A DNA stretch of 64,000 nucleotides from the NCBI GenBank assembly GCA_018350325.1, contig JAEVLN010000010.1:1178001-1242000 (forward strand), given 5' to 3'. Both the position numbers and the translations under genes were made by a program. Origin of the DNA: Globodera rostochiensis (lineage: Eukaryota; Nematoda; Chromadorea; Rhabditida; Heteroderidae). Of the stretch, positions 34,662 through 46,461 are shown piece after piece; the stretch's first letter is position 1, and the number at the start of each line of letters is the position of its first letter. The notes under the pieces were generated by a model. It had not been told where the DNA came from. It worked only from the letters and a program-made list of their open reading frames with translations, and made no database searches.

Positions 34662-35700
34662 ATGGTTGCCATCGTCGTTCTCCCTTTGCTGTTGTTGGCA
34701 GTTCTTGTTGATGGACAAAATTTTGGAGCTGGTCAGGGTGCCCTTAATGCTCCGCTGCCATTTGGTGGCCCAATAAACCCGGTAAATTTTGGTTAAAAAA
34801 AAAATTGAATTATCTCAAAATTTTATCTGAAAAATTTATTAAATGTTGACAAAAAATATCTAGGGTAATTGTTAAGGGTTTTGTACAGGAACAGTTGCCG
34901 CAAATGCTTCACCAACCGAGTTTGAAAAGCGGCGAAGACATTGAGGCACCTTTCCAAAATGGTGGACCCGTTGGCCAACAGCAGGTTAATTAAAAATTGA
35001 TGAATTTAAAATTTAAAAAATTAAAATTTAGTCCAACTTTAATCTGCCTCCGCCTCCACCACCGCCAACAAACAATTTCAATGCACCGAATTTTAACCAA
35101 AAAAGGCCAAATTTCAATCAAAATTTCCTCCCAAATGGACAACAATTCAGCAGCATTCGCAGAGCCGTAAAACAAAAAAAATAAAAATAAATTTTGTTTA
35201 AAAAGAATCAAAAAAATTTTTTTAGCAGCCACAGCTAACCCAACAGCAACCGCGTCTTAGTCAACAACAGACACCGTGTCCTCAGCCAACTTGGCAAAAA
35301 ATAATGGAAGACGTAAGAAATTTTGAAAATTAACATTTTATTAAAAAAGGAATTTTTTTGTTTTTACATTTTGTCTCACCGAATTTTCGTGCACCAAATG
35401 AAACACTTTTTTCACCCCACAGAACGTAAAGGCCAACGATTCGACCGCCACTCTGAATGCCATTCAGTCCGGCTTCGCGCGCACATTCAAAAATCAAATT
35501 TTCATGGTGCTGTGCACAACGTCGGAGGAGAAGAAGCGATTTGGCCAAAAGGTCAGCTGGACATCAAGGGCGACGGGTACTGCAACGTGGAGCGCGATGG
35601 CGTGTCATGCCAGGCCGCCAAGCTGAGCGCCGAGGCCGGCATCACGCTGAACGGGCTGGGCGGGTTTGGCCAAGGCTTGTCCCTGCAGGGCGGCAAATAA
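34662..35700 (+). pseudogene. Secreted Gln/Pro-rich protein with Cys domain, frameshifted
   Basis: Exons 34662-34781, 34889-34984, 35032-35166, 35226-35312 and 35423-35700. Signal peptide (MVAIVVLPLLLLAVLVDG), then an Asn/Gln/Pro-rich low-complexity region with a PPPPPPP run, then a C-terminal domain (CPQPTW; FMVLC; GYCNVERDGVSC). In the last exon the frame shifts near 35553: the second half (GYCNVE... to TAA at 35698) is one frame off. Paralogue 43436-45374 predicts one codon there, so one base seems to be missing. It may be a recent pseudogene or a sequence error. Function unknown; the family looks nematode-specific but I could not search. Confidence 0.7.
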
Positions 35701-36732
35701 TTCACAGAACACTTCAATTTGATCAATCCAGTGATCGGGACAATCCTGTTTTTATTGCAATAAATTTTGCTTTTTAAAATAAAATTTATCTTACAGTGAT
35801 TAATTGATTATATGCTTATTTGAAAAGTTCTTTTGAATGACATTTAAGAATCTAAACACTTTTGGTGGAACTTCTAATGAACCGGCTTAATTTTATAAAT
35901 GCTTAAAACTATCATATTCGTTTTTGGTAGATTTTTAAAGCTAACTCAACCCGTTACAAAACCTGGTTTAAAGGTTTGCCGCACAAAATTCTTGACCAAA
36001 AATTCGGTTTCAGCACCAAAACAAACCAAGTGAAGTGTTTTTGAGTTTGGAAGGATGAATTTTTCTGAATTTGCTTTTCGGACTGACGATTTGTGCGATC
36101 GGACCTTTTGTCGTTTTCCCCACCACCGGGCACCTTTTGACATTTTGTCCAATTTTGGTCTGCCAAACATTTTGTCCGTCGGACCCTTTTCTCGTCGTGT
36201 CAAATTAAACTACTTACTTTTGCAAGTATTTAGCAATTTTTTGATGACATTTTGAGTACCTAGTTTTTGAATTTTTCGATGAAGTGCCACGATTAAGCAC
36301 AAGTCTCTAAGGCCTGACACTAATCGTTCAACATGGCACGAAAAATGTTTATGTAGAACAACAAGATGAGGCAGTCCGCACAATTTATAACGGGCGCAGG
36401 CAATCGACCGTTTTTGGCAAAATGTTTTTTTAAATTATTTTAATTTTTTTGTTCCCGGCTGTATTGAACCATTTATCAGGTTGAAAAAAATGTGTGTAAA
36501 TTATTGAATGCCTTTAAAATCCGATCATTAATAATATGCCAATAAAATCGATAATTTTCAATGTTTAATTAATAAAAAAAAAATATGCTGGCATCATACA
36601 ATCAATTCCACTTAAATGATTGATTTCCACCTTTAAAAAATTTTTATGCTAGCATTTTGCTTGTTCAGTGTAATTTGAAAGATAAAATTTTTTTAAAAAT
36701 ATTTGTTAACTTATTTTATTTAAAAAAAGCAA
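35701..36732. other. Intergenic, no gene seen
   Basis: AT-rich apart from 35950-36190, which has a GACCGGACAA/TTTGTCC-type degenerate inverted composition (phrases ttttgtccgtcggacc) also seen near 11860 and 25035. No exon supported. Confidence 0.4.
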
Positions 36733-37000
36733 ATGATAGCGTTTTATTATCTTCTATTGTTAGCCGTGCTGGCGACAACTTGCCGAGGTGTCAATAAAAA
36801 CAAAATTCGGGCAGCAACAGCAGCTGGGGTGGGTTAATTTAAAATTTATATTTAAATGTATTTTAATTGTGCCTTTCATTAAAATATTCATATTTCAGCA
36901 TAAGCAAGGCCACAATGCAAAGATTCAACATGACCACCAGACTGAAAGTTCAGGGCGGAGTATGTTTTTTGGGCATTTTATTCTATTTACAAAATTTTGA
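36733..37000 (+). CDS. Small secreted peptide, 65 aa
   Basis: Exon 1 (36733-36828) encodes a signal peptide (MIAFYYLLLLAVLATTCRG) and a short Lys/Ala stretch; exon 2 (36899-37000) is phase 0 and His/Gln/Lys-rich (HKQGHNAKIQHDHQTES) before a hydrophobic tail and TGA. The donor is GGG|gtgggt, the acceptor tttcag. An alternative donor inside exon 2 (CGGA|gtatgt) would drop the tail and continue to an unseen exon. No known family recognised. Confidence 0.5.
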
Positions 37001-37084
37001 ATAATTTAATCACTAAATAAACCAATAATCGGTGTTTGTGCGCAACAACGTTGAAAAGTGCATTTTTGTTGGTAGAGGACCTGG

Positions 37085-37315
37085 AAGGTCTAAAGTGATG
37101 CTCGGCAAACGGAGTTTTTCGGTAATCGGTAAATTTCTTCGGTAATTACCGTTTTGCTGTGGTAACACGGTAAATCGGTAAAATTTGGTAAATTACGGTT
37201 ACCGAAAAATACCGTAATCCCAACATTTTTCTCGGTCGGTATACCGAAGCGGTAATACCAAAAAAATTACCGCGGTAATACCGAAAATTACCGCGATAAT
37301 AACCGTACTTTAAGC
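37085..37315. mobile_element. Degraded CGGTAAT-type MITE
   Basis: Dense CGGTAA / TTACCG inverted phrases, with a degraded TAGTGATGCTCGGCAAAC-like left end. Related to the 583-753 element. No target duplication found. The dispersed GC hairpin lies next to it at 37432-37459. Confidence 0.5.
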
Positions 37316-37678
37316 TGATATTTGCATTATTTAAAAATTCACCAAATTTAGCTGAGCAAATGAAATTCCAAAAGCTGTACATACTGCCAAAAATTTTTGT
37401 TTTTAAAAATGAAATAATTGTGGGGCGGTGTGGTCGGCGCTGGCGATAGGCACCGTCGGGAAAATTTTGAAGATTTTAACGATCTATAAAATAATTAAAA
37501 AGTTGAAAAATTGAAAAATTTAACACAAAGATTTTGTAGATTTAGAAACCGAAAATTTACACCAAGAATTGGAATCGCAGTTAAATAACACAGGAGACAA
37601 AAGGTTAAAAAGATTCTTTTAATTAAGAAATATGTTATGTTATATTTTAAATCAAATAAAATAATTCCATAAACGCAG

Positions 37679-37829
37679 AAAGCTGGCAAGAGAGAACAAA
37701 AAAGCTCGCAGCTCAAAGCAAAAAACAACTGACACCATAAATGTTGATGATGATGATTATGAAAATGTACCAATTAAAATGGCAATTCAACCAAGACGAG
37801 ATCATCATTCTTTAAAGAATAAAGTGCCG
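37679..37829 (+). CDS. Orphan exon, basic then acidic
   Basis: Bounded by an acceptor (acgcag) and a donor (CCG|gtaacc), open throughout for 50 codons: Lys/Arg-rich (KLARENKKARSSKQK), then DDDDYENV, then Arg/His. Codon structure looks real, but I could not link it in phase to the exons on either side. Confidence 0.3.
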
Positions 37830-38450
37830 GTAACCAAAATTTCATTCTTTCTTCAGTACTTCCATTTATGTGGCTTTCGGTTGATACCTAATTTGTTGAA
37901 ATTTGTCCAGTAGAAAATTATTAAATTTGTTCGAACTCTGGTTTGAATTTCGGTTTTTGGCAAAATGAATGTCAGATTTGTATTTTCTCGACCCCAAATG
38001 TCCCTTAAAATAAGTCTGATTTTAAGTCTATATGTCAGCGTATTATTTGAATATTAGGAGTTCGAATAATCCGTATTATTTGTAAATATTCAAATACGAG
38101 GAGTTAGTATTATTTCAATTAAAAAATCTTTTTAAACTCAGAATTAAAATTTTACTTGTAAAATTTGAAACATCCGTTTTTTTATTGTTTCTATATTTCA
38201 TTTGGAAAAAATAGGTTTAATGTTAAAATTCAATTTTTTGAAGGTATTCAAATAATACTAACTCACAGTTTATTTAAATATTTTCAAATAAACTTTGATT
38301 ATTCGAATCATCCAAATATTCAAATAATTATTATAATAAAATTTCTTTTTCAATATCAGTGGCTAATTAAATTTCTTAAAAGATTAATTTTTATAATTGA
38401 CTTTAAAAATATTTAACAAAAACTTTTGTTAATTAATTGCTTTTTTTTTG
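37830..38450. other. Intergenic, no gene seen
   Basis: Very AT-rich; scattered ATTCGAATA/ATTCAAATA palindromes at 38030-38350 match those in the last intron of the 43436-45374 gene, so a low-complexity dispersed repeat is present. Confidence 0.4.
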
Positions 38451-40564
38451 ATGCATGCCATTGATGAAAAGGAAGAATGCGCAAACTGTACAAGTTTGTC
38501 AAGCATCGATCAGATCATCCATCATGTGGCAGGCTATCTGAAAGAAACGCAAACCGTCGTTGATGAACAGGTCAAAAATGTGAATGATCGACAAAAAAAT
38601 GAGCTCATTGAAACTGGAACAATCATCAACACTGCAATCCTAGGTCCCTGACAATGGAATAATTAGAGGCTTTAAAATAGTTAAAAATTACAGGATGCAA
38701 TTATTTTATCTGACAAATGAGACTGTTTTTTATAATACAGTCTCAGGGGGTCAACTTGGCGCCGCTGCATCTTGCGCCAACAATTTTAAACATTCAAAGC
38801 TTTTTTGTTAGCTAATCTAATCACATAATATTATTGGTACACTAATTTGTAAGTGTGTAGATTCTATAGCAGAAACAGAACAAGACTCTTGAACTTATCT
38901 AAAAAAAGTTATGACTGCGCTAAAAGTTGACACAAAAAATTCTATTACGTTTTAAGTAAACCTTTTCAGAAAAGACGAATCAACAAGCCTTCGAGTAACC
39001 CAAAGATTATTGATTTAGTTAGCTATCACTAAGTTATGACTAGAGATCGGACGGTGCGGGAAAGTACAAGACGCTTTTCCGAGATTTTCGGCAGGTTCGG
39101 ATAGGTAGGGGAGGTGTAAAACGACGAAATTTTCGACTAAAACCATGTTTTTCGTGCATAACTCGCCAAAACAAAAGCTGCAAAAAAAATTCCTAGCCCT
39201 AGTTATGACTGACGGCGCCAAGTTGTCCGGTTCCGTTATAATATTATTAAATTTTCATATAATTATTATATTATTTCTATCAGGCAAATATGCCTTATGT
39301 TTAAATTTTTATGAAATTTCTTAGGCTTATATGTGTCGTTGCAGCCAATATACAATTTGAGCGAAGAGCCGAAAATTTTTAGCATTATTTTACCAAAAAT
39401 GATTGACGGCATGGTGGCTGCTTTGGTTGAATTTAAAGAATTGGCCAAAGATAAAATAACAAAATATTTTGATGAACTTAAATGGCGTCTGGTGGCGAAC
39501 AACAACGAGCAAGCAGGCGGCATTTCAACAACAAGAAGCATGATAAAAAAATTACAGGCATTTATTATTATAAATAAATAATACTTTTCAAATTTTGTTT
39601 TTCTTTATCAAAACAAAATGTTAATAATGATGGGTTTCTTTCATTAATTTTTTACTTTCTATGTAAGGAAATTTTACAAAATGTTGAAAAGAAGAAAAAA
39701 GGCAACGCAAAACTCAACAATGTATTAATGTTGAACATAAATTTTTACATAAATTTGTACAACAACTTCTACACAATGCTTGATGGACAGAAACAACTCA
39801 GTGTGATCAATACGTCGCCAAAACTTCTTGATGATTGGAAAACACTTATGGGAACAGTGGAATTTTTGTTTCAACACTTTCAAACGGTCAAAGAACGGTT
39901 GTTGCAAAACAATTCAATTAGTTTAGCAGAAGCTGCAGCATTAACAGAACGTCATGAGGTTGAGGAAATCAACTCCGACGCAGAAACCCAAGCAGAAAGG
40001 CAAAATTTGGAAGCATTTCTAGGCGATGACGACGATGCTAGTGATATGGAAATTAGCACAAGTTTGGACACTCAAGATATAGAAGATTTAGAAGATTTAA
40101 TAGATTCAACAGATGAAGATTGCCAAATGGTTGATGAGGAACTCAGAGCAGATCAAGATTGCCAAACGGTTGAGGAGATCAGATCAGATCAACATTGCCA
40201 AATGGTTGAGGAGATCAGATCAGCAGATTCTAAATTGCTTACAAAACAACCGGCAGCAATTCGGCACAGTTTGACGAAGATTGGCTCCAGTTCTGGCACT
40301 AAAATTTCAGAAAGTCCATTAACAAAATGGTGTACTAAATGCGATGAGCGGACCAAAATTGAGGCGACGGTTAACCAATTAAAATATCATCAAAATGAAA
40401 TACACCGGCTGAACAATGAATTGAGTAGCACACACATTGTGCCAATTGCCTCATCAATAAAGACGACAAAGGCGCAAAGAATAAATGAACAAAAACGGAT
40501 ACAAAAAGAAATCACTGCCATTTTGAACGCAATTGGAACAGTTATTTACGGTAATGAGCAATAA
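38451..40564 (+). CDS. Helical protein with acidic repeats, 3 exons
   Basis: Exons 38451-38643, 39325-39557 and 39668-40564 join in phase to about 440 aa. The ATG at 38451 follows a T tract; no signal peptide is seen, but an upstream exon cannot be excluded. The protein is alpha-helical and Cys-poor; residues 240-300 are strongly acidic and contain three imperfect repeats of the type DCQMVEEIRSD-Q, followed by a C-T-K-C-D pair and a coiled-coil-like tail. Intron 1 (681 bp) contains a hAT-type MITE. Intron 2 uses a GC donor (TTACAG|gcattt), supported by the paralogue 41160-42083, whose equivalent donor is GT. No known domain recognised. Confidence 0.7.
39041..39201. mobile_element. hAT-type MITE in intron 1, 161 bp
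   Basis: Ends TAGAGATCGG / ...TAGCCCTA (both fit YARNG) with a perfect 8-bp target duplication GTTATGAC (39033-39040, 39202-39209). Confidence 0.85.
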
Positions 40565-40649
40565 TTAAGAACGGTTTATATTTTGAAAAAAAGAGGACGG
40601 TTCAAAATGCCATCATTCATTGTTTTTATGGGGGAAAAATGCGGGGCCC

Positions 40650-40712
40650 ACCCATTTCATCCATTACAAAGTTTGAAGTTGTATAAATAATTCTGCCCAA
40701 TTAAACAAATTA
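40650..40712 (+). promoter_or_regulatory. Promoter-like block upstream of the 41.2-kb paralogue
   Basis: Contains CATTACAAAGTTTGAAG and GTATAAATAATTCTGCCCAA. A very similar block (CATTACAAAGTTTGGGC...ATATAATTATTCGCCAA) is at 43038-43090 before the 43.4-kb gene. Confidence 0.45.
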
Positions 40713-40897
40713 CACAATATTAATACCATAAAAAAGCTCTTAATGAGCTTAATTGACATGGAAGCTTACACCAAATGTTTGGACAAAATCAAGAAAGATA
40801 TACGCAGAAAACTTTGAAAATCTTAAATTTGACAGTTTCGCAATAATAGCTTGGAAATGCGTTGAACCGTTTGAATCTTGTTAAAACTTATAATCAT

Positions 40898-41022
40898 CAG
40901 GGCTGCGTCGAAAGAAAAATTTTTCGAAATCAAAATTTTTTTATTTCGATTTTCGTAAGAAAATCGGTAGAAAAACCTCGAAATTATCTAAATCGAAATC
41001 GAAAGGTTTAGACGCAGCCCTG
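40898..41022. mobile_element. hAT-type MITE, 125 bp
   Basis: Ends CAGGGCTGCGTCGAAA / ...GACGCAGCCCTG, with perfect 8-bp target duplication ATAATCAT (40890-40897, 41023-41030). Interior is TTTCGA/TCGAAA palindromes. Same ends as the 1978-bp element at 56629. Confidence 0.92.
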
Positions 41023-41159
41023 ATAATCATACATAGTACTGGTTGATTTTGTTTAATTTGAGAAGAGTTATAGAACTTCAAACTTTGTAATGATCCCACC
41101 AAATACAAATTTATACTCAAAAAGTGTCAGAAAATTTATTTGTATTTTTGGGTATTTAG

Positions 41160-42083
41160 GCTTCAAGCTGGCAATTTTACCAATGGTTGTCCAATACGGG
41201 TTTGTTGCAAAAGATATGAAATCTGTAATAAAAAAAGTCAGCACGCTCTCTTCAAATTTGAAAGACATGACCGAGCCAGTTGAATGCAAATTAATGGAAT
41301 ATTTAAAAATTACAAAATACCGGTTATTGGCCGACCCTGATATTGACGAAGCCTACCTTAATGCACAAACAAAAAATCTGAAGGTAATGCTTATATGAAA
41401 TTATGATAATCAAAAGATCAAATTTTACAAATATGTAAATTCTTTGGGCGGCTTGGGCTTACGACCCGACCTTCAGCAGTGCGCTGAAAGGAAGGGCGGG
41501 ACTCGGGTTGGGATAAGTGCCAAAAATGTTGTGCACAGGCTGGCTGTCTGGTTCGGAACTTTGCGGATCGTTGGGGAAGGCAAGTTATAGATCGATCAGG
41601 GAAGGCATTGAATACTGAGAATGCCCGGAGGCGTTTACCGTACCTCCAAAGACGGGAGTGGGGAGAATGGGCAAAGGTGTTTAGGAGCCCAATCCCCGGG
41701 CCTCAGGGGGGGGGGGCAAACGAACACTGGTGGGGCGGAGCGATCAAATGATGTGAGGAGTGATCAGACAATTTTGGGCAGAGTCAGCATTTTGGGGGAC
41801 CAGGCCTGGGATTGTCACTAAAAATATCAGTTTTTTGTTTAAGAAGTTTATTGGAAATTATTCTTCGACACTAAAAAAATCAAAAAACAACAAAAGTGCC
41901 AACAAATTGCACAACTTAAACGTTTACATTCATTTGTTCAATGAAATGCACAAATTGCTAAACGACTTCAATAAAAGTTCGGTGCTGAGCAAATTGCAAT
42001 TGCGCAATATTTGGGAGAAACTTATAAATTTTACGGAATATTTAATCGAAAAAACTACGGAAAGATTAAATGAAATTAATTAA
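41160..42083 (+). CDS. Truncated paralogue of the 38-40 kb helical protein
   Basis: Exons 41160-41383 and 41844-42083 align with exons 2 and 3 of the 38451-40564 gene in length, phase, splice position and hydrophobic pattern, but the acidic C-terminal half is absent (TAA at 42083). No homologue of its exon 1 was found; a short open frame at 40744-40818 (MSLIDMEAYTKCLDKI) is a weak candidate. The intron contains an unusual GC-rich block (41440-41820). Possibly a 5'-truncated pseudogene. Confidence 0.5.
41440..41820. mobile_element. GC-rich insertion in the intron
   Basis: Base composition differs sharply from flanks, and a G12 run lies at about 41707. The sequence reads without long frames and has no visible inverted ends, so the class is unknown; a fragment of a retroelement is possible. 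Confidence 0.35.
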
Positions 42084-43435
42084 ATGGAAGAAATTAGTGT
42101 AAACCGCGTAGAATGACGATTTTGAAAATGAACAAAATTTGTTGACGAAAAGACGACATTTTTCGATATAATTTATTTGCTTGTTTAATTACCTATTCAT
42201 TTGAGCTTTTTCTTTGCTGTAATTTTTGTCCAAAAAAAGGAGGAACCCCTGAACATTGCTTATTATTTAAAACTGTATATATATTAAAAAATTAAAATTT
42301 TAAAAGAGGAAACCACAGAAAAATGATTTTTTATTTTCTGATTGAAATGTGTAACAGAGCAAGTTTTATTAATTTAAAAGTGTCCGGTTGTTGAAGTTGG
42401 CGGGTCTGCTATGAAGAGTCAATAATTAATCTTTTCAATGTCTGTCTACCCATCGTGGTTTGAATATCAGACATTTTCTAAATCAAACAATTTATTCACA
42501 ATCGGATCAAATCATGAGATTCCTGTACTGAGGCACAACAAATTTTGATTTTAAAAAAAATCGTCTCAAATCACACCGCGCGCTCATCATCGACAGCTCA
42601 ACCAACCTAAGCAAAAATGGTTCTGACGGTATGACAAAATATTAGAAATCTCAACGACATTAATTGATCATTGCTCATGCCCAAATGAAACTATTTGCTA
42701 AATGATCACATCGGTAATTGCCCCACAAAATCCATGCAAAAAAATGTGTTATGGCCCGCCCATGGCGAATGAGGTCGAGTGAACGTGGAACCCGTTTAGG
42801 TGTGCAATGGCCTAAAGAAAGTGGTTACAATCATAAAATGAGATTTGTGCATGGATAGATAATGATGATGATGGCCTTGCATTTTGCATCCATCGACGGG
42901 TCATGCAAAACGCCGCGCGATTGGTTCATCCACAAAAATTGGTCATACTTTCACAACAAATTCATATTTAAATATCGTCAAAAATGTCACAAATGTTGTT
43001 TGTTATTCGTTAATAGGTAGGTTGGTCGTGGGGGATTAACCCATCAAATGCATTACAAAGTTTGGGCTCATATAATTATTCGCCAATAACAAGGTCACAA
43101 TCAACGCATTTCCAACAAGTTATTATTTTACAAAAATTCCAAAATTTGAGATTTTCAGAGTTTTACGGACTTTTCGGGGTATACCTTTTTTGATATTAGT
43201 CCAAACACTTGCTTTATACTAACATGTCGATTAAACTCATTAAGTGCTTTCTAATAGTACGAAATTGTTTCAATTTATTTTAATGATCAATCTTCTGGGT
43301 GAAATGGGAGGGATCCGCGATGGTCATCATTATAAGATCGTCCAAAATTTAGCACATTAAATATATTCATTTTAATTTGTTTAACAATGTTTTTTAAATA
43401 TTATTATTTTTTATTTACCTTTATTAGCAAAAAAA
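42084..43435. other. Upstream region of the 43.4-kb gene
   Basis: No exon is secure. At 42617 an ATG followed by ACG|gtatga could be a 4-codon first exon. 43038-43100 carries the promoter-like block shared with 40650-40712. Confidence 0.4.
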
Positions 43436-45374
43436 ATGCAGACTTCTTCCACAATTTTTGTCTTCATTTTCTTTCTAACTTCATGCAAAGGCCAAAACTT
43501 TCCATCAAATAACGGCGGAGGACGAGTTCATGGCCAACAACAACAACAACAGACGTTGGGCAATGGCCAGAAATTCTTTGTCATCCAGCGAGACACAAAC
43601 GCTTTGGACGGCGGATCACCCGTCCAATTCAGCGGAATGGGCGGCAGTCAAGTAAATTTTTTTTTAATTATTAATTTTATAATTTATGTAGGCATTTAAA
43701 TATTAAACTATAATTAATGGGAATTGCAAAAAAAAACTTTTTTTTCAAAGTATGTTGCTGCGTTAAATCTTTAGAAACCAATGAATAGGTAGTGTTTGTG
43801 TGGGTACCAGGGATGGACGAAATTTCGTTTCAATTTGCGTTTTGGTGGGTTTTTGGGTTTTGTTTTCTAAAAATATTTTTAAATGAAAACAAAAAATTTT
43901 TCGTAAAATCTTTTTTATTTTAATTTCGTGTTTCGTTTTCGTCCTGAACAAAATTTTTCAATTTCGTTTTCGTAAATTGAAAAATTTTGTTTTCATCAAC
44001 CACCCTGCTGCTGATGGGTACAGCTTTTTGTTGTTGTATTAACTGGACACATCCATCAATCAGAACACGATGCAGCCTCAAATGGCACAACCGCAGTTTT
44101 CCCAAAATTTTGCGTCTTCGCCGCCATCTCAGCCCTCATCGTTTGGTGGTTCGATGAATCAACAGGTAACAAAAATTCAATTTTTTTTTTACAATTTTAA
44201 GTTTCAAGAGTTTTATTGCACTGCAACAACCACAAACATTTGTCCCTCAACAAAACAGAATGCCAATGCCAAACCAGGTTCACCAAATCGTTTTTAAAAA
44301 AAGTTAAAAATTGTTTTTTCTTTAACAGCAATTCATTAATCGAGGAATGGCACCTCAATTTAGCCAACGCCAAGTAATAAATTTAATATTAATTAACATT
44401 ACCTATTTAGTTTTGTGCTAAATTAAATTTACATTCAAAATGTCTTTATAAATTAATAAATTTGAAAGTCCGCACCGGGCACCGATCTTCCGCCTCTGAT
44501 GGCCCCGCCCCAATTGGCGGCCCAAAATGCACAAGAACCAGAAGCAAGCAGCTCCGCCTTTTCTTCAGAGGGAGTGCCGTGCCCCCAACCAGTGTGGAAG
44601 GAGGCAATTGAGAAAGTATTTAAAAAAATAAATTTAAAAAATAATAATTTATTTATTCAGGCCATTGTTTCAAATAATGCCAATGCCTCCACTAACACAG
44701 TGCAAAAAGTAAGTTTATGCAATAAATTTAAAAATGGAATTATTTATATTTATATATGTAGGCGTATTGAATATTCGGATATTCGAAGCTTCCTAGTAAA
44801 ATTTGAAAATATCAAATATATGAGGAGTTAGTATTATTGAATATCTTCATCAATTGCATTTTAGTAAAATTTGAAATGTTCTTTTTTCAAAAAAAAAGTT
44901 AAAAAAAGAAAAAGAGTTTCAATCTTTGCATGGAAGATTCGAATTTTACTGTTTTGTTAAATATTACTAAAAGGGAATTTTCAAATTTTTACTAGGAAAA
45001 TTTGAATTACTGAGTTTTTTTCAAATTTTACTAATTTCTCGTATCATTTGAATATTTTCAAAGAAGAATAAAACCTAATATTCAAATAATACGCCGACAT
45101 TTATATATTCGTATGAGTGTAATGTACATTTTTTTGGGGACCCTTTTCAATACATTTTCAACGTTTTGCCCTTTAGGCATTGTCTCTGGCCGCCCGCGGC
45201 ACTTTCATCGTCGCCTGCGCACCAGCTGATCGCCGCGAGGCATTTCAGAAAAAGATGCGACTGTCCGCTACAGGCAACAATTATTGCCAAGTGATCAAAA
45301 ACGGCGTCTGGTGCCAAGCTGTAGCAATGAACCTTGGCCGCCAGGGCATTTCACTTGGGTTAGGCCGTCGATGA
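43436..45374 (+). CDS. Secreted Gln/Pro-rich protein with Cys domain, intact
   Basis: Seven exons: 43436-43651, 44064-44165, 44209-44277, 44329-44373, 44469-44615, 44661-44708, 45177-45374; all in phase, 274 aa. Signal peptide (hydrophobic core IFVFIFFLTSC, Gly-Gln after), then Gln/Asn/Pro/Met-rich low complexity (QQQQQQ run), then a conserved C-terminal domain shared with the 34662 gene: CPQPVW, a V-x-C, a basic stretch (DRREAFQKK) and YCQVIKNGVWC. GC-rich final exon against AT-rich introns. Intron 1 contains a hAT-like element and intron 6 an ATTCGAATA-type repeat. Domain not recognised; secreted location inferred. Confidence 0.8.
43808..44014. mobile_element. hAT-like element in intron 1
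   Basis: Starts CAGGGATGGACG, ends near CACCCTG; flanking TGGGTAC occurs on both sides (7 bp; position 8 differs). Interior TTTCG/CGAAA palindromes. Right end is degraded by a CTG repeat. Confidence 0.5.
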
Positions 45375-45498
45375 GCGTGCAGTGATTTGTAACCCCCCCT
45401 CCCCCCGCCTTTTTTAATCAATATTTGTTCTGATGAAAAATGATCGTTGTGATTCAATCTTCAGGGTTGCCTTGGCAGGCAAAAAGGCAGGGGGAAAC

Positions 45499-46453
45499 CA
45501 GTGTTTTCCTGTTCCTTGGATTTTGAACCTGTTCCTGTTCTGTTCTCAAATTTTAGAACAGCCTATCTGTTCTGTTCCTGTTCTTTTCCGACCTCGAGAA
45601 CAGAACAGGAACAGAACAGAGTAAACTGTTCTTAGACTGTTCCAAATTAAAAATTTTCCGAGTGAAATTCAGTCTGAAATTTTAATTGATGATTCATTGG
45701 GCAAAGTGTTCATCACTTGCTAGTGATGCTCGAGACTTAAATTTACCGAGACTTGACCCGTCGGCGGTGCCGAAAGGCGCCGCCAAGAAAATTTTGAATT
45801 TTTGATTCAATTTGTTAAAGGATTTGCAACCATTTTTTGAAGCTTTTTAGAATGGGAGGGGCCCGGATTGACGATTTTTTGAGAGTTTTTTAAATAATTG
45901 GTCTTAATTTTTAAAAGTTAGAAAACAAAAAGCCCCCCCCCCCTTATGATTTTTTCTCAATTTAAAGAAAAATAAATAATATCTATGCCTTCAAAAAATA
46001 AAAATCTAAAATATTTTTAAAATTAACATCAAAGTTCATATAAAGAGAGAGAAAAAAATCATTTACACCGTCGGAGGTTCGAAGTTTCGAACCCACAGCC
46101 CCAGGCATCACTAACCATTATACGAAAAAAATTAAATAAAAAGAATAAAAAAGATTTTCACTAAAGAAAGTTGAATCTTAGACAAAATTGAATCGCGTCA
46201 CTCAGTTTATCCACTGCGCCACGTGAGATCATAATGAATATGTGGAAAATTTCAAATATATTACTCAATAAAAGTTCAATTCTTCAATTTTTACCCTGTT
46301 CTAGCTTGGCCTGTTCTGTTCCTGTTCCAAGGATTTTGAATCTGTTCCTGTTCCTGTGCTGTTCTAAATTCTAGAATAGAACAGGAACAGAACAGGAACA
46401 GAACCGGAACAGAACCGGAACAGAACAGGCCAAGCTGGAACAGGAAAACACTG
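45499..46453. mobile_element. hAT-type element, 955 bp
   Basis: Ends CAGTGTTTTCCTGTTCC / GGAACAGGAAAACACTG with perfect 8-bp target duplication GGGGAAAC (45491-45498, 46454-46461). Subterminal CTGTTCC/GGAACAG arrays. Inside lie the dispersed GC hairpin (45760-45785), half of a TAGTGATGC MITE (45722) and two tRNA-like fragments (46072-46125, 46190-46232, minus strand). Confidence 0.95.
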
Positions 46454-46461
46454 GGGGAAAC

